The position numbers and the translations under genes were made by a program. A DNA stretch of 64,000 nt from CAWEHU01 sp963808965 (lineage in GTDB: Bacteria; Pseudomonadota; Alphaproteobacteria; Acetobacterales; Acetobacteraceae), in contig CAWEHU010000013.1 in NCBI GenBank assembly GCA_963808965.1, positions 23,137 to 87,136 on the forward strand. Direction: 5' to 3'. Below are positions 35,911 through 44,056 of the stretch, in pieces. A model generated the notes under the pieces. It was not told the DNA's origin. It did no database searches and was given only the letters and a program-made list of their open reading frames with translations. Each line of letters starts with the position of its first letter. Positions within the stretch are counted from its first letter, which is position 1.

Positions 35911-37323
35911 TCATCCAACGGGCGCGGTCTCGGGCGTGGACCGATGATCGTGCGGCATCAACCGGCGCGCGATTAGGAATGCGCGTGGCGAACACGAACA
36001 GGCGTTGACCGGCTTGGCGCCGAGCGGCTCGCGGAAGCGCAGCGCTATCGGGCGCTTGTCGAACCGCCGCGGTGCGGGTGCCGGGACCTCGCCTGTCAGC
36101 AACGGCCGCGGGTCGATCCCGCGCCACAGGAAATGGCCGAGCAGCGCCGGCAGGTTCGGGCCTTGGCCAAGCCGGGCGGCGGCCTCCAGGAACTTCGCCG
36201 CGACCGCGTCGAAGCTCAAGCTCTCCGGCGGAATCGTCAGCATCACATGCGCCATGCACCGCCCCACGAGGTCGCGCGCGGCTGCGAGCGAGGCATGGAA
36301 GCCCTGCGTGAACCGGGCGAATGAGCGTGCCAACTCGTGGCGCACCATGCGCAAAGAGGCTGCCACCTCCTCGCGGGTCCAGCCGCGAGCGTCGGCGTCG
36401 GGAGGGATCAGCCCGCGTGCGACCAGCCCGTCCTGGTAGATTTCGACGAAAATGTCGAAAATCGCGCCGGTCAGCGGCTCGGCCAATGCGTGCGCGTTGC
36501 GATCGAGCCCGAGCGGGTCGATCCACTCGCCGTCGGGACCGAGCCTCAATCCCCCGACGTCGGCCATCGTCACGGTATTGGAGGCGAGCCGCACCTGCTC
36601 CTTGTCGGAATATTCCCCCAGCCGGTTGACCAGGTTCAGCACGTAGAGATTGCCGTCGGTCTGTTGCAGGAGGCGTTGCACCACTGAGGGAAAGTGCAGG
36701 GCTGCGATCAGCGAGACGAGGTCGGCAAATAACTCGTGGAAGGCGAGATAAGGGCCGTGAATCCGGTCCGGCGGCGGTGCGCCGACCTGCGAGAACAGGA
36801 TGGCGTGTCCGGTTTCATGCGCGATCACATCGAAGTTTAGGCAGAAGAGCTGGCCGCGCCCGTAGCGATTGGCGATGATCCCCGCCTCCAGGAAGCCGGG
36901 ACCGCAATGCGCGTTGCGCCAGCGCACCACCGGTATCAACTCGAGCTGCGGCAGGAAGCTTGCGTGCCACCAGACGACCTGTCGCCGGAGATACAATTCC
37001 CAAACATCTAGCGTGTGTCGCATGGTGCCGTAGAGATGTGCGGCAAGGAATTGCTCGGTGTCGACCGGAATGTAGTCGAAGTTTCCGCAACGATCCGGCA
37101 GGGCGGGCGCGAACATCGTGCCCCGATACGGCGGCATGTAGGCGGGCGGGTCGTATTGGCTCTCCTTGTCCACTGCGTTCGCGACGTACATCGTCGCGTC
37201 CGAGGGTCCTGGACCGATCGTGCCGGCCCGGCGTGACACGAGCACGAGCTCGGGCTCGGCATAGCCCTCCGCGTATTGCGGAAAAAGCCGGAACCCGGTC
37301 CCGTCCGGCCGGTGCCTGATCAT
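35911..37323 (-). CDS. thermolysin-like (gluzincin) metallopeptidase in the YcaO/TfuA operon
   Basis: 470 residues. Zinc-peptidase motif H169-E-T-G-H173 (FDVIAHETGHAILF) with the second-helix glutamate E197 in FHELFADLVSL, the M4-type arrangement. LTGAIFDIFVEIYQDGL follows, as in thermolysin relatives. No signal peptide, so probably cytoplasmic. ATG 37323 overlaps the TfuA-like stop by four bases. It could cut a leader or process the repeat protein encoded 72 bases downstream. Family placement is from motifs only. Confidence 0.75.
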   Translation of the reverse strand: MIRHRPDGTGFRLFPQYAEGYAEPELVLVSRRAGTIGPGPSDATMYVANAVDKESQYDPPAYMPPYRGTMFAPALPDRCGNFDYIPVDTEQFLAAHLYGTMRHTLDVWELYLRRQVVWWHASFLPQLELIPVVRWRNAHCGPGFLEAGIIANRYGRGQLFCLNFDVIAHETGHAILFSQVGAPPPDRIHGPYLAFHELFADLVSLIAALHFPSVVQRLLQQTDGNLYVLNLVNRLGEYSDKEQVRLASNTVTMADVGGLRLGPDGEWIDPLGLDRNAHALAEPLTGAIFDIFVEIYQDGLVARGLIPPDADARGWTREEVAASLRMVRHELARSFARFTQGFHASLAAARDLVGRCMAHVMLTIPPESLSFDAVAAKFLEAAARLGQGPNLPALLGHFLWRGIDPRPLLTGEVPAPAPRRFDKRPIALRFREPLGAKPVNACSCSPRAFLIARRLMPHDHRSTPETAPVG

Positions 37324-38696
37324 CGTTCCCCTTCTCCGGCCGCCTCTGCTGCGGTCGGGTCAGTCTGCGTCATGTACAGATATTCGCGCCACACCGCCGT
37401 TTCCCAGGCGGCAGCACTGGGCCAGCCTTGCTCGCCGAGATGCGCGTTCAGCGATCGCGGCCGGGGGCGGCCCAGGCAAGTCTCGAAATACCAATCGAGC
37501 GCGGCGTCGAGTAGCGGTCCGTCGGGCGGCCGCCGAGCAGCCTTGATTGGCGCGAGAGCCGTCCGCTTGGCCTGAGCCCGCCGATGCAGGGCCGCAAAGC
37601 CTCCGGTTAGCCGCAAATGATCGAGCAACGCGGCGCGGAAGCCTGGCGGCTTCTCCCGGGCTGCACGCGCGAGCGCGGCCTCGCGCCGAAGGAGTGCCGC
37701 AAGCCCCGCTTCGTCTAGCGCATTCTCCGCGAGCCAGGCAGTCAGTTGTTCTCGCTGCCAAAGGCCGCGGGCGCGGCGGAAGCAATCGAGCTGCCGTCGA
37801 AGCTCCGCGTCGGAGACTGTCTCCGGTGCTGAAGCGGAAGCATCGAGCCGGCCGGTCACGGCACGCTCGCACATGCGCCAGGCATCCGGCTGGAGACGCA
37901 GTTCCTCCAGCACCGCGGACCCCTCCTCCGTATCCGGGTCCCCATCTTGGACCGAGGCGGTCCATCGCTCCCAGACCAAGGCACGCTCGAAACGGAAATC
38001 TGCCCGGAATGGAGCGGGCCGCTCGCGCAAGAAGGCCGTGAGAGCCCGTAGCATCGCCAGCGCATCGAGCCGCTTGCGCGCCACCCGTCCCGTCCGCAGC
38101 CATCCGGCGAAGGCGCGGGTGCCGTCGTTGCCGAGAATCTCCGGAGCGGCATCCGCCAGGCGCGTGAAACTGCGTTCTGAGAAGTGCAGGCACTTCATCC
38201 TCGCCGAAAGCGTGTCGCGCTGGGCGCGGGTCAGCAAGCCGGCCGCCTCCGCCGTCAGCAGCGTCTCGCGCAGATCGACCATCGCGTCGGAGAACGCCAC
38301 GCTGCCTGCTGGGGCCGGCGCATGGATCACGGCGACTTCGTCGTCATCCTCGAACGGCTCGTCGTAGCCGGGCCACTTTCCGTCGCGATAGGCTTCGTAG
38401 ATCCGTCCGACGCCGCGCATCCCGAAACGGTCCAGTTCCGCGGCGCGCAGCGCGCCCATGCTCGCCCCGCCGAATACATGTACGCCCTCCGAAAGCGCCC
38501 AGAGGATTTCCCGGTGCCAGACGGAGGGGACGTCGAGGAACGCCCCGTCGATCAGGCCGATCGCCACCGGCCGATACGTCCTGACAGCGTGGAATAGGTC
38601 TCCTTGGCGGGCGGGGGGCAGGAAGAGGGCGTCGCTCTCACGCTCGGCCTCGTGCCGCGAGAGGCTGGGTCCGAGAAACACGACGGCGCTTACCAT
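37320..38696 (-). CDS. TfuA-like protein
   Basis: 458 residues. The N-terminal 200 residues are the TfuA core: VVFLGPSLSRHEAE, PVAIGLIDGAFLDVPSVWHREILWALSEGVHVFGGASMGALRAAEL. TfuA partners YcaO proteins and is linked to thioamide formation in RiPPs and in methanogen McrA; it is thought to recruit or hydrolyse a sulfur donor. The C-terminal half is helical and Arg-rich, without a motif I recognise. Its start overlaps the YcaO stop by seven bases. Confidence 0.9.
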   Translation of the reverse strand: MVSAVVFLGPSLSRHEAERESDALFLPPARQGDLFHAVRTYRPVAIGLIDGAFLDVPSVWHREILWALSEGVHVFGGASMGALRAAELDRFGMRGVGRIYEAYRDGKWPGYDEPFEDDDEVAVIHAPAPAGSVAFSDAMVDLRETLLTAEAAGLLTRAQRDTLSARMKCLHFSERSFTRLADAAPEILGNDGTRAFAGWLRTGRVARKRLDALAMLRALTAFLRERPAPFRADFRFERALVWERWTASVQDGDPDTEEGSAVLEELRLQPDAWRMCERAVTGRLDASASAPETVSDAELRRQLDCFRRARGLWQREQLTAWLAENALDEAGLAALLRREAALARAAREKPPGFRAALLDHLRLTGGFAALHRRAQAKRTALAPIKAARRPPDGPLLDAALDWYFETCLGRPRPRSLNAHLGEQGWPSAAAWETAVWREYLYMTQTDPTAAEAAGEGER

Positions 38697-39973
38697 GCGC
38701 GGCTCGCCGCCCGGTGCGCGCGGGGGCCGGGCGTGTACTCGCCGCCGGGTGGCGTCCAGGGGCCTTCCAGCCCCGGCACGATCGCACGTCCGACCGGAAC
38801 CCCGAACATCGGCCGGGTCAGATCGACCCAGGCGACCTGCGGCATTCCGGCCTCGCGCAGCAGCGAAAGCGCCGTTTGCAGGTCTTCTCTGAGGGTCGCC
38901 CCGGCCCGACAGGGTGTCCCGTGGAAGTCCCGCGAGGCCGGGCCGCTCAGGAGATTACGAGCCGCCTCCTGGCGGTCCGCGTGAAGGGAATCGAGATAGC
39001 CTTGCTCGGCGAGGTCGTCGCGCGCCCCCGAAATGACGGTCAGCCGTGCCTGTGCTGCCTCGGTGAGCGCGCGGGCGAGCGCCACATCCCGGTCGGGATG
39101 GCAACCGGAGCCAAGTTCCGGCTGTACCCGATCCCGTCCGGGAGCGGAGGCGGCAAGGCACAGATAAGCGGGCAATCCGATATCGGATGTAACATCCCAA
39201 ATTCTGATGCGGACCGCGGCGGCGGCGAACATCGGCAGCAGCGCCGCGCTGATGCGGCCGTCGATGCTGGCGAGATCCAACACGCGCGCCTGCCGGGCCA
39301 CTGCGGGGCCGGCGTGCCACAGCGCGACCGCATCGCGCTCCACCACTTCGCAGATTCCGTGCAGTGCAGCCTCGAGCCAATGATTGCCGGATGCGAGCCC
39401 GTTCGTGGTCGCCTGAAAGACCGGCGTGGAGCCGATTTGCGACGACGCCGTATAGTCCGCGGTCACGACCTCATGCGGAACCCACAGCGGCTCGCCTGTC
39501 GCGAGATCGCGGCCCTCCAGCCACAGCAGCCGGCGCGTGACGTCGCCCATGTTGCCATGGGCGCGCGGCAAGCGGGCGGTATCGAGGGCCGGACCCATGG
39601 ACGCGATATCCTCGGCCGTAGCGAGCCGCAGCGGCAGCGCGACGTTCTCCGCATGGAACGTCTCGGCCGCTTCCATCACCGCCGAAGCTTTGGCGGCCGC
39701 CAGGGTCGTGCCCTTTCCCTGATGCACGGCGATCGAGCGGGAGTTCGGCCGGACCGCCGCGGCGACCGGAATGCCGATCCTGTCCAGTCCGGTCAGCACC
39801 GCGAGCCGGGTGATGCCCATTCGTTCCGCAAGCGGCTTCATCCGGGCCAGCGTTCCCTCGGGAGAAACGATCCGATGCGTGCCCTCTCGATAGAGCTTCG
39901 GTCCGTCTTCGGGCGCTTGGTCCGCGACTTGCTCGGTCCGCTCTCCGTTTATGGAGCGGGCCTTATTGGACAC
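38690..39973 (-). CDS. YcaO-family ATP-dependent backbone-modifying enzyme
   Basis: 427 residues. The YcaO ATP/Mg site is visible: KASAVMEAAETFHAEN (about 95-110) and NGLASGNHWLEAALHGICEVVERDA (191-215), with E201, E209, E212 and R213. The C terminus (HRAASRAW) lacks the PxPxP of azoline cyclodehydratases, consistent with a TfuA-dependent thioamidating YcaO. The start is GTG 39973 with no clear ribosome site, so an internal start is possible. It is first of four or five co-directed genes. Confidence 0.92.
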   Translation of the reverse strand: MSNKARSINGERTEQVADQAPEDGPKLYREGTHRIVSPEGTLARMKPLAERMGITRLAVLTGLDRIGIPVAAAVRPNSRSIAVHQGKGTTLAAAKASAVMEAAETFHAENVALPLRLATAEDIASMGPALDTARLPRAHGNMGDVTRRLLWLEGRDLATGEPLWVPHEVVTADYTASSQIGSTPVFQATTNGLASGNHWLEAALHGICEVVERDAVALWHAGPAVARQARVLDLASIDGRISAALLPMFAAAAVRIRIWDVTSDIGLPAYLCLAASAPGRDRVQPELGSGCHPDRDVALARALTEAAQARLTVISGARDDLAEQGYLDSLHADRQEAARNLLSGPASRDFHGTPCRAGATLREDLQTALSLLREAGMPQVAWVDLTRPMFGVPVGRAIVPGLEGPWTPPGGEYTPGPRAHRAASRAW

Positions 39974-40026
39974 TTATACCAACGCTGTGTTGGATGACTG
40001 CTCCGAGTCCGACCTGACCATTCGGT

Positions 40027-40428
40027 CTATTTCACAAGCGTAAGCGGCCCTTCCAAGTTTACAAAAGTGCCATCCGGTTTGGTCACGTTGAAATACGCGT
40101 GTCCTCCTGCGAAATCATATACATGGACCGCTGTGGATTTGTCTTTCTCTTGCCAGTACACGATACAGATTCCGTCGCTGACCTGTTTCATCGTGGGGTT
40201 GTCGACGGTTAGTACGACCTGACCTTTCCTTTCCCCACTCATCGCTGTAAAAATTAACCTTGTCGGCTGAACGTCCATTGTCCACCAGCGCGTCTCGCTG
40301 AATTTCTGCTCATAGCTATGGCCGATTGGGGATGACGGAGCAGGTTGTGCTAGCCCCTGTTTACCGGGAAGGAGGGCCAATCCCGCGCAAAGCAGCCCTA
40401 TCCAGGCGTAAAATCTAGTGGGAATCAT
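40027..40428 (-). CDS. MoaF-like secreted protein (low GC)
   Basis: 133 residues. ATG 40428 is supported by GGAG nine bases upstream; the TTG at 40443 is weaker. A signal peptide ends about GKQGLAQP. The C-terminal half (VDNPTMKQVSDGICIVYWQEKDKS..VHVYDF..GHAYFNVTKPDGTF) resembles the MoaF beta-barrel family. Base composition is clearly richer in A+T than the neighbours, suggesting acquisition by transfer. It lies upstream of ycaO on the same strand with a 53-base gap. Confidence 0.6.
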   Translation of the reverse strand: MIPTRFYAWIGLLCAGLALLPGKQGLAQPAPSSPIGHSYEQKFSETRWWTMDVQPTRLIFTAMSGERKGQVVLTVDNPTMKQVSDGICIVYWQEKDKSTAVHVYDFAGGHAYFNVTKPDGTFVNLEGPLTLVK

Positions 40429-40559
40429 TGGCGCAGTCTCCAAGTTGTCTAAAGGCGCATTGGGAGTCCGGCTTCAGAACCGAAGCACCACTCGGGTTCC
40501 ATTGTAAACGGAATTCTACTTTTACCGAGAGAAGTCCCCGAACGGCCCTTATCCGGGAC

Positions 40560-43500
40560 TCATGGGACCGACGGTCGGCACGATGATCCGAGCTGTGTGT
40601 GCAGCCGCGATGCGAGGACACGCGCTTCGGCGATGTCGACGCAGTCCTCTGGTTCCGCAACCCGAGCGAGTGCTTGTGAAAGCCTCATCGCCGCCTCCGC
40701 AGGGCGACCAAGTCGAGTCTCGAGGCGGGCCACACTGAGGGCAACGCGCAGACCGAGCATGGCCGCGCCTTGTCGGGATGCCAGCTCGGCGGCCTCGGTG
40801 AACAGAAGCTGGGCCTGCGTGACGGCGGCCGGGTCCGCCGCGAGCGTCATCTCGGCCAAAGTGCGCAGCACCTCGGGTTTCCAGACGCGCAAGCCGGCCT
40901 GCTCGAAATCCTCGCGCGCCCGCGACAATTCTTCGAGGGCGCGATCGGCTTGCCCCGCCGCCGCCAGAGCCTCCGCGAACAAGCAGAAATAGATCGGGAA
41001 ATCCTCGCTCGTATTGATGTCGCGCTGTCGCGCGAGACCTTCCTCGATCGTTCTCAGTCCGCCCGCAGGATCCTCCTGCGTCGCGACCGTCCAGCCCCGA
41101 AAGATCAGCCCCCGCGAGCGATGGTCCGCCAGGCCGTGCTCGGACGCGAAGGTGACGAACTCGCCCGCGCGCTCGAACACATGCCGGTACTCGCGCCGAT
41201 AAATCCGGTGCAGCAGGCTGAAATCCATCGCGTGCACGTAGCTGCCCAGGTGATCGAGGCCATGCGCCCAATCGAGAGATTGCCGCTCCTCTTCGATCGC
41301 GCTGCGCAGGCGCCCCTGCATCCAGTAGAGCTGGGCGAGCTCGCCGTGAGCGCACACCTTGGCATCGTGATTCCCGTACAGCCGCGCATGGTGGCGGTAG
41401 TCGCCGCGATGATAGATTGCGAGCCCAGCCGCGACGTGCTGGCAGCAGGCCGCGAACTCGGCAACGTTGTAGTGGCTGGCCCATTTGCAGTGATGCGCCT
41501 GAAGCAGGAATTCCGGGTCCTTGCGCGTCACGGCGCGTGAGAGCAGCGCCTCGGAGCGCCGGAGTTGGGCGTGATAGTCTTGCGACACGCGCCACCAGCC
41601 CCAAAGGATGGGAAAGTGGGAAGGCTCCTCCGGCAACTCTCGGCAGAGGGCGTAAGCGTGCGCGTAAAGCTCCTGGGCCTCGGGCGTGCCCGGACCTTTC
41701 AGGCTGATGAGCGCAGGGCCGAGCAGGCCAGCCAGTTGCAGCCGAAGGCTCGCGCTCCGCTTGCCGGGCGGCACCCGCTCAAGCGCGGCGATGCCCCGCC
41801 GCAAAAGCCGGGTCGCTTCGGTGAGGGCTGAGCGAGCAAGGCTTCGGCGGCCGGCCTCCAGCCAATATCCGGCGGCCTCCAGCGCCAGCCCGCCCTCGGT
41901 CAAATGCAGGGCCAGCAGTTCGGGTCGCTGCTCGACCGCTTCGGGATGCAGCTCCTGCAAGGCGCGCGCAAGGCGAAGATGCAACATCTTGCGACGGTCC
42001 CGCAGCAGGCTGTCGTAGGCGGCATCCCGCAGCAGGGCGTGGGCGAACGTGTAGGTCTCGTCCCCGTCGGCGTTGTCACGCTGGAGCACACCGGAGCCGG
42101 TAAGGGTCGCGAGAGCCTGCTCCAGCTCCTCGGACTTTGTCTCCGAGACCGCTAAGAGCACGCCTCGCCGGACCGAGCGGCCCACGACGGCCGCGATCTG
42201 GGCAACCTCCTTGGCGACCCCGGAGCGGTCCAGCCGTGCCATCAGCGACTCGTGCAGCGACGCCGGTATCGCCTGGTCCGGCTCGTCGATCAGCTCGGCC
42301 TCCCACTCCGCCAATCCTTGCCGTTGCAACAATGAGCGCGCCACCTCTTCGACGAAGAGCGGCACGCCGTCGGTTTTGCGCGCGATCTGATCCACGAGCG
42401 CCTGTGGGATGGGCCGGTCGCGGAACACGGCTTGCACCATTCCTCCGACCTCCGCCGGGGCAAGCCGCAAAAGCCGCAGGAGCGTGGCGTCGCGATGCGT
42501 GGTCCAGAAGGGCTCGACGCCGTCGCGGGCGGTGAGAAGCAGCAGCATACGGCGGCCGTGCAAAGCCTCCGCCACCCGCGTCACCAGCTCATAGGTGCTC
42601 GGATCGAGCCAGTGCAGATCCTCGACCAAGAGGCAGACCGGCTGCCTGTCGCTGAGAGCAAGCACCTGATCCACCATCGCCTGCAGCATTTGCTCGCGTT
42701 GCTGCTCCGGGTTCGATGTCGGTCGTGCGGCGCCCGCTTGCGGGGGGATGCCGAGCAGTTCGGCGAACAGCGGCAGGATGCCGCGCCGTTCTTCCGGGGC
42801 TCCGGTCAGAATGGCGTCGAGCTTCGCCAGCTTAACAGCCGGAAGGTCCTCGGGCTCGATTCCGGCCGCGTTGCGGACGTGCGCAATTACGGGGAACAGC
42901 GGGCTGTCCTGGTCGAAGGGAGAGCCGGCGAAGTGAAGCACCCGGGCGAGCGTGTTCACGCAGGTTGCGAGGAACTGCTCGATGAGCCGGGATTTCCCAA
43001 TCCCTGCCTCGCCGAGGACGACCACCACGCCACCTTTGCCCCGGAGCGCGCGCTTCCACCGCTCGCAAAGGACATCGAGCTCGGCTTGTCGGCCGATGAA
43101 CTGGGTGAGACGCGGCGGCCTCGGTCCCTCGGTTAGTCTTCCCTGATGCAGCAACTCGCGGAGCACGCGCCACGCGTGATGCGGCAGGTCGAAGCCGCGC
43201 ACCCGCTGCTCGCCGAGATCCTCGAAGGCGAACAGCGACCGCACGCGCGCCTGGGTCTCCTCGGCGATCACGATCCCTCCCGGCGGCGCGAAGCCCTGCA
43301 AGCGGGCCGCCAGGTTCGGGGTTGCGCCGGTCACCGAACCCCGGTCGGAGCCGCCACCCGCGAAAAGGTCCGTAACGATCACCCGTCCGGTGGCGATCCC
43401 TATCCGCACATTGAGCGGCTCGCCGGCCGGGGTTTCCACTTCGCCGACCCCGCGCACGATTTCGAGCCCCGCTCGTACCGCACGTTCCGGATCGTTCTCG

Positions 43501-43913
43501 TTCGCGACGGGATAGCAGAAATAGGCGAGAATGCCGTCGCCGATCAGCCGGGCGATGTGGCCCCCGTAACGCATGATCGCAGCGCCGCAGAACTCGCGAT
43601 ACAGGCGGATGACGTCGAGCAGGTCCTCCGGTTCCAGTCGCTCGCTCAGTGCCGAGGAGCCCACCAAATCGACGAACATCACGGTGAGCGGACGGCGTTC
43701 CGGGATCGTGACTGCCGGCTTGGCCGGGGAAGGGTCGGAAACCGGCCCGAGCAGCGCGACCGCGCGCCGGAACCGCAGGCGTTCCCCGATGGTCAGGCCC
43801 AGCTCGCGGAGATCATCGTCCGTGAGGTCCTGAAGCTGGTCGGACTCGATGCCCTGCTCGCGGAACGCAGCAATTCGATCGCTAAGCCCAATGGATCGGA
43901 GCCAAGCCTCCAC
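40560..43913 (-). CDS. SAM / class III nucleotide cyclase / AAA ATPase / TPR regulator
   Basis: 1117 residues from GTG 43913 preceded by AAGGGG. Domains in order: SAM domain (1-65, WLRSIGLSDRIAAFREQGI), class III adenylate/guanylate cyclase (about 75-255; metal Asp in VMFVDLVGSS and LIGDGILAYF), AAA/NACHT-like ATPase (Walker A GEAGIGKSRL; Walker B-like VCLLVEDLHWLD), then TPR-like repeats to the end. Such proteins are signal-responsive ATPases, often with cyclases of uncertain activity. It is divergent from the glucoamylase gene, 143 bases apart, and could control it. Confidence 0.9.
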   Translation of the reverse strand: MEAWLRSIGLSDRIAAFREQGIESDQLQDLTDDDLRELGLTIGERLRFRRAVALLGPVSDPSPAKPAVTIPERRPLTVMFVDLVGSSALSERLEPEDLLDVIRLYREFCGAAIMRYGGHIARLIGDGILAYFCYPVANENDPERAVRAGLEIVRGVGEVETPAGEPLNVRIGIATGRVIVTDLFAGGGSDRGSVTGATPNLAARLQGFAPPGGIVIAEETQARVRSLFAFEDLGEQRVRGFDLPHHAWRVLRELLHQGRLTEGPRPPRLTQFIGRQAELDVLCERWKRALRGKGGVVVVLGEAGIGKSRLIEQFLATCVNTLARVLHFAGSPFDQDSPLFPVIAHVRNAAGIEPEDLPAVKLAKLDAILTGAPEERRGILPLFAELLGIPPQAGAARPTSNPEQQREQMLQAMVDQVLALSDRQPVCLLVEDLHWLDPSTYELVTRVAEALHGRRMLLLLTARDGVEPFWTTHRDATLLRLLRLAPAEVGGMVQAVFRDRPIPQALVDQIARKTDGVPLFVEEVARSLLQRQGLAEWEAELIDEPDQAIPASLHESLMARLDRSGVAKEVAQIAAVVGRSVRRGVLLAVSETKSEELEQALATLTGSGVLQRDNADGDETYTFAHALLRDAAYDSLLRDRRKMLHLRLARALQELHPEAVEQRPELLALHLTEGGLALEAAGYWLEAGRRSLARSALTEATRLLRRGIAALERVPPGKRSASLRLQLAGLLGPALISLKGPGTPEAQELYAHAYALCRELPEEPSHFPILWGWWRVSQDYHAQLRRSEALLSRAVTRKDPEFLLQAHHCKWASHYNVAEFAACCQHVAAGLAIYHRGDYRHHARLYGNHDAKVCAHGELAQLYWMQGRLRSAIEEERQSLDWAHGLDHLGSYVHAMDFSLLHRIYRREYRHVFERAGEFVTFASEHGLADHRSRGLIFRGWTVATQEDPAGGLRTIEEGLARQRDINTSEDFPIYFCLFAEALAAAGQADRALEELSRAREDFEQAGLRVWKPEVLRTLAEMTLAADPAAVTQAQLLFTEAAELASRQGAAMLGLRVALSVARLETRLGRPAEAAMRLSQALARVAEPEDCVDIAEARVLASRLHTQLGSSCRPSVP

Positions 43914-44056
43914 GGGGTGCCCCTTTTGTGCCCACAACCGTCGGAAACCGGGGCGGCCGCGGCCGCCCGCGTGAGGCAATAGCACGTTCTCGCGCAACCG
44001 GAAGAGAACTGCGCCATACTTGGGACGGGCATCGCGCCCCATTTTTGGAGGCGATC

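Noticed and set aside
39978..39992. CCAACGCTGTGTTGG palindrome upstream of ycaO as an operator
   Set aside because: Only a five-base stem with five-base loop; expected by chance and not repeated.
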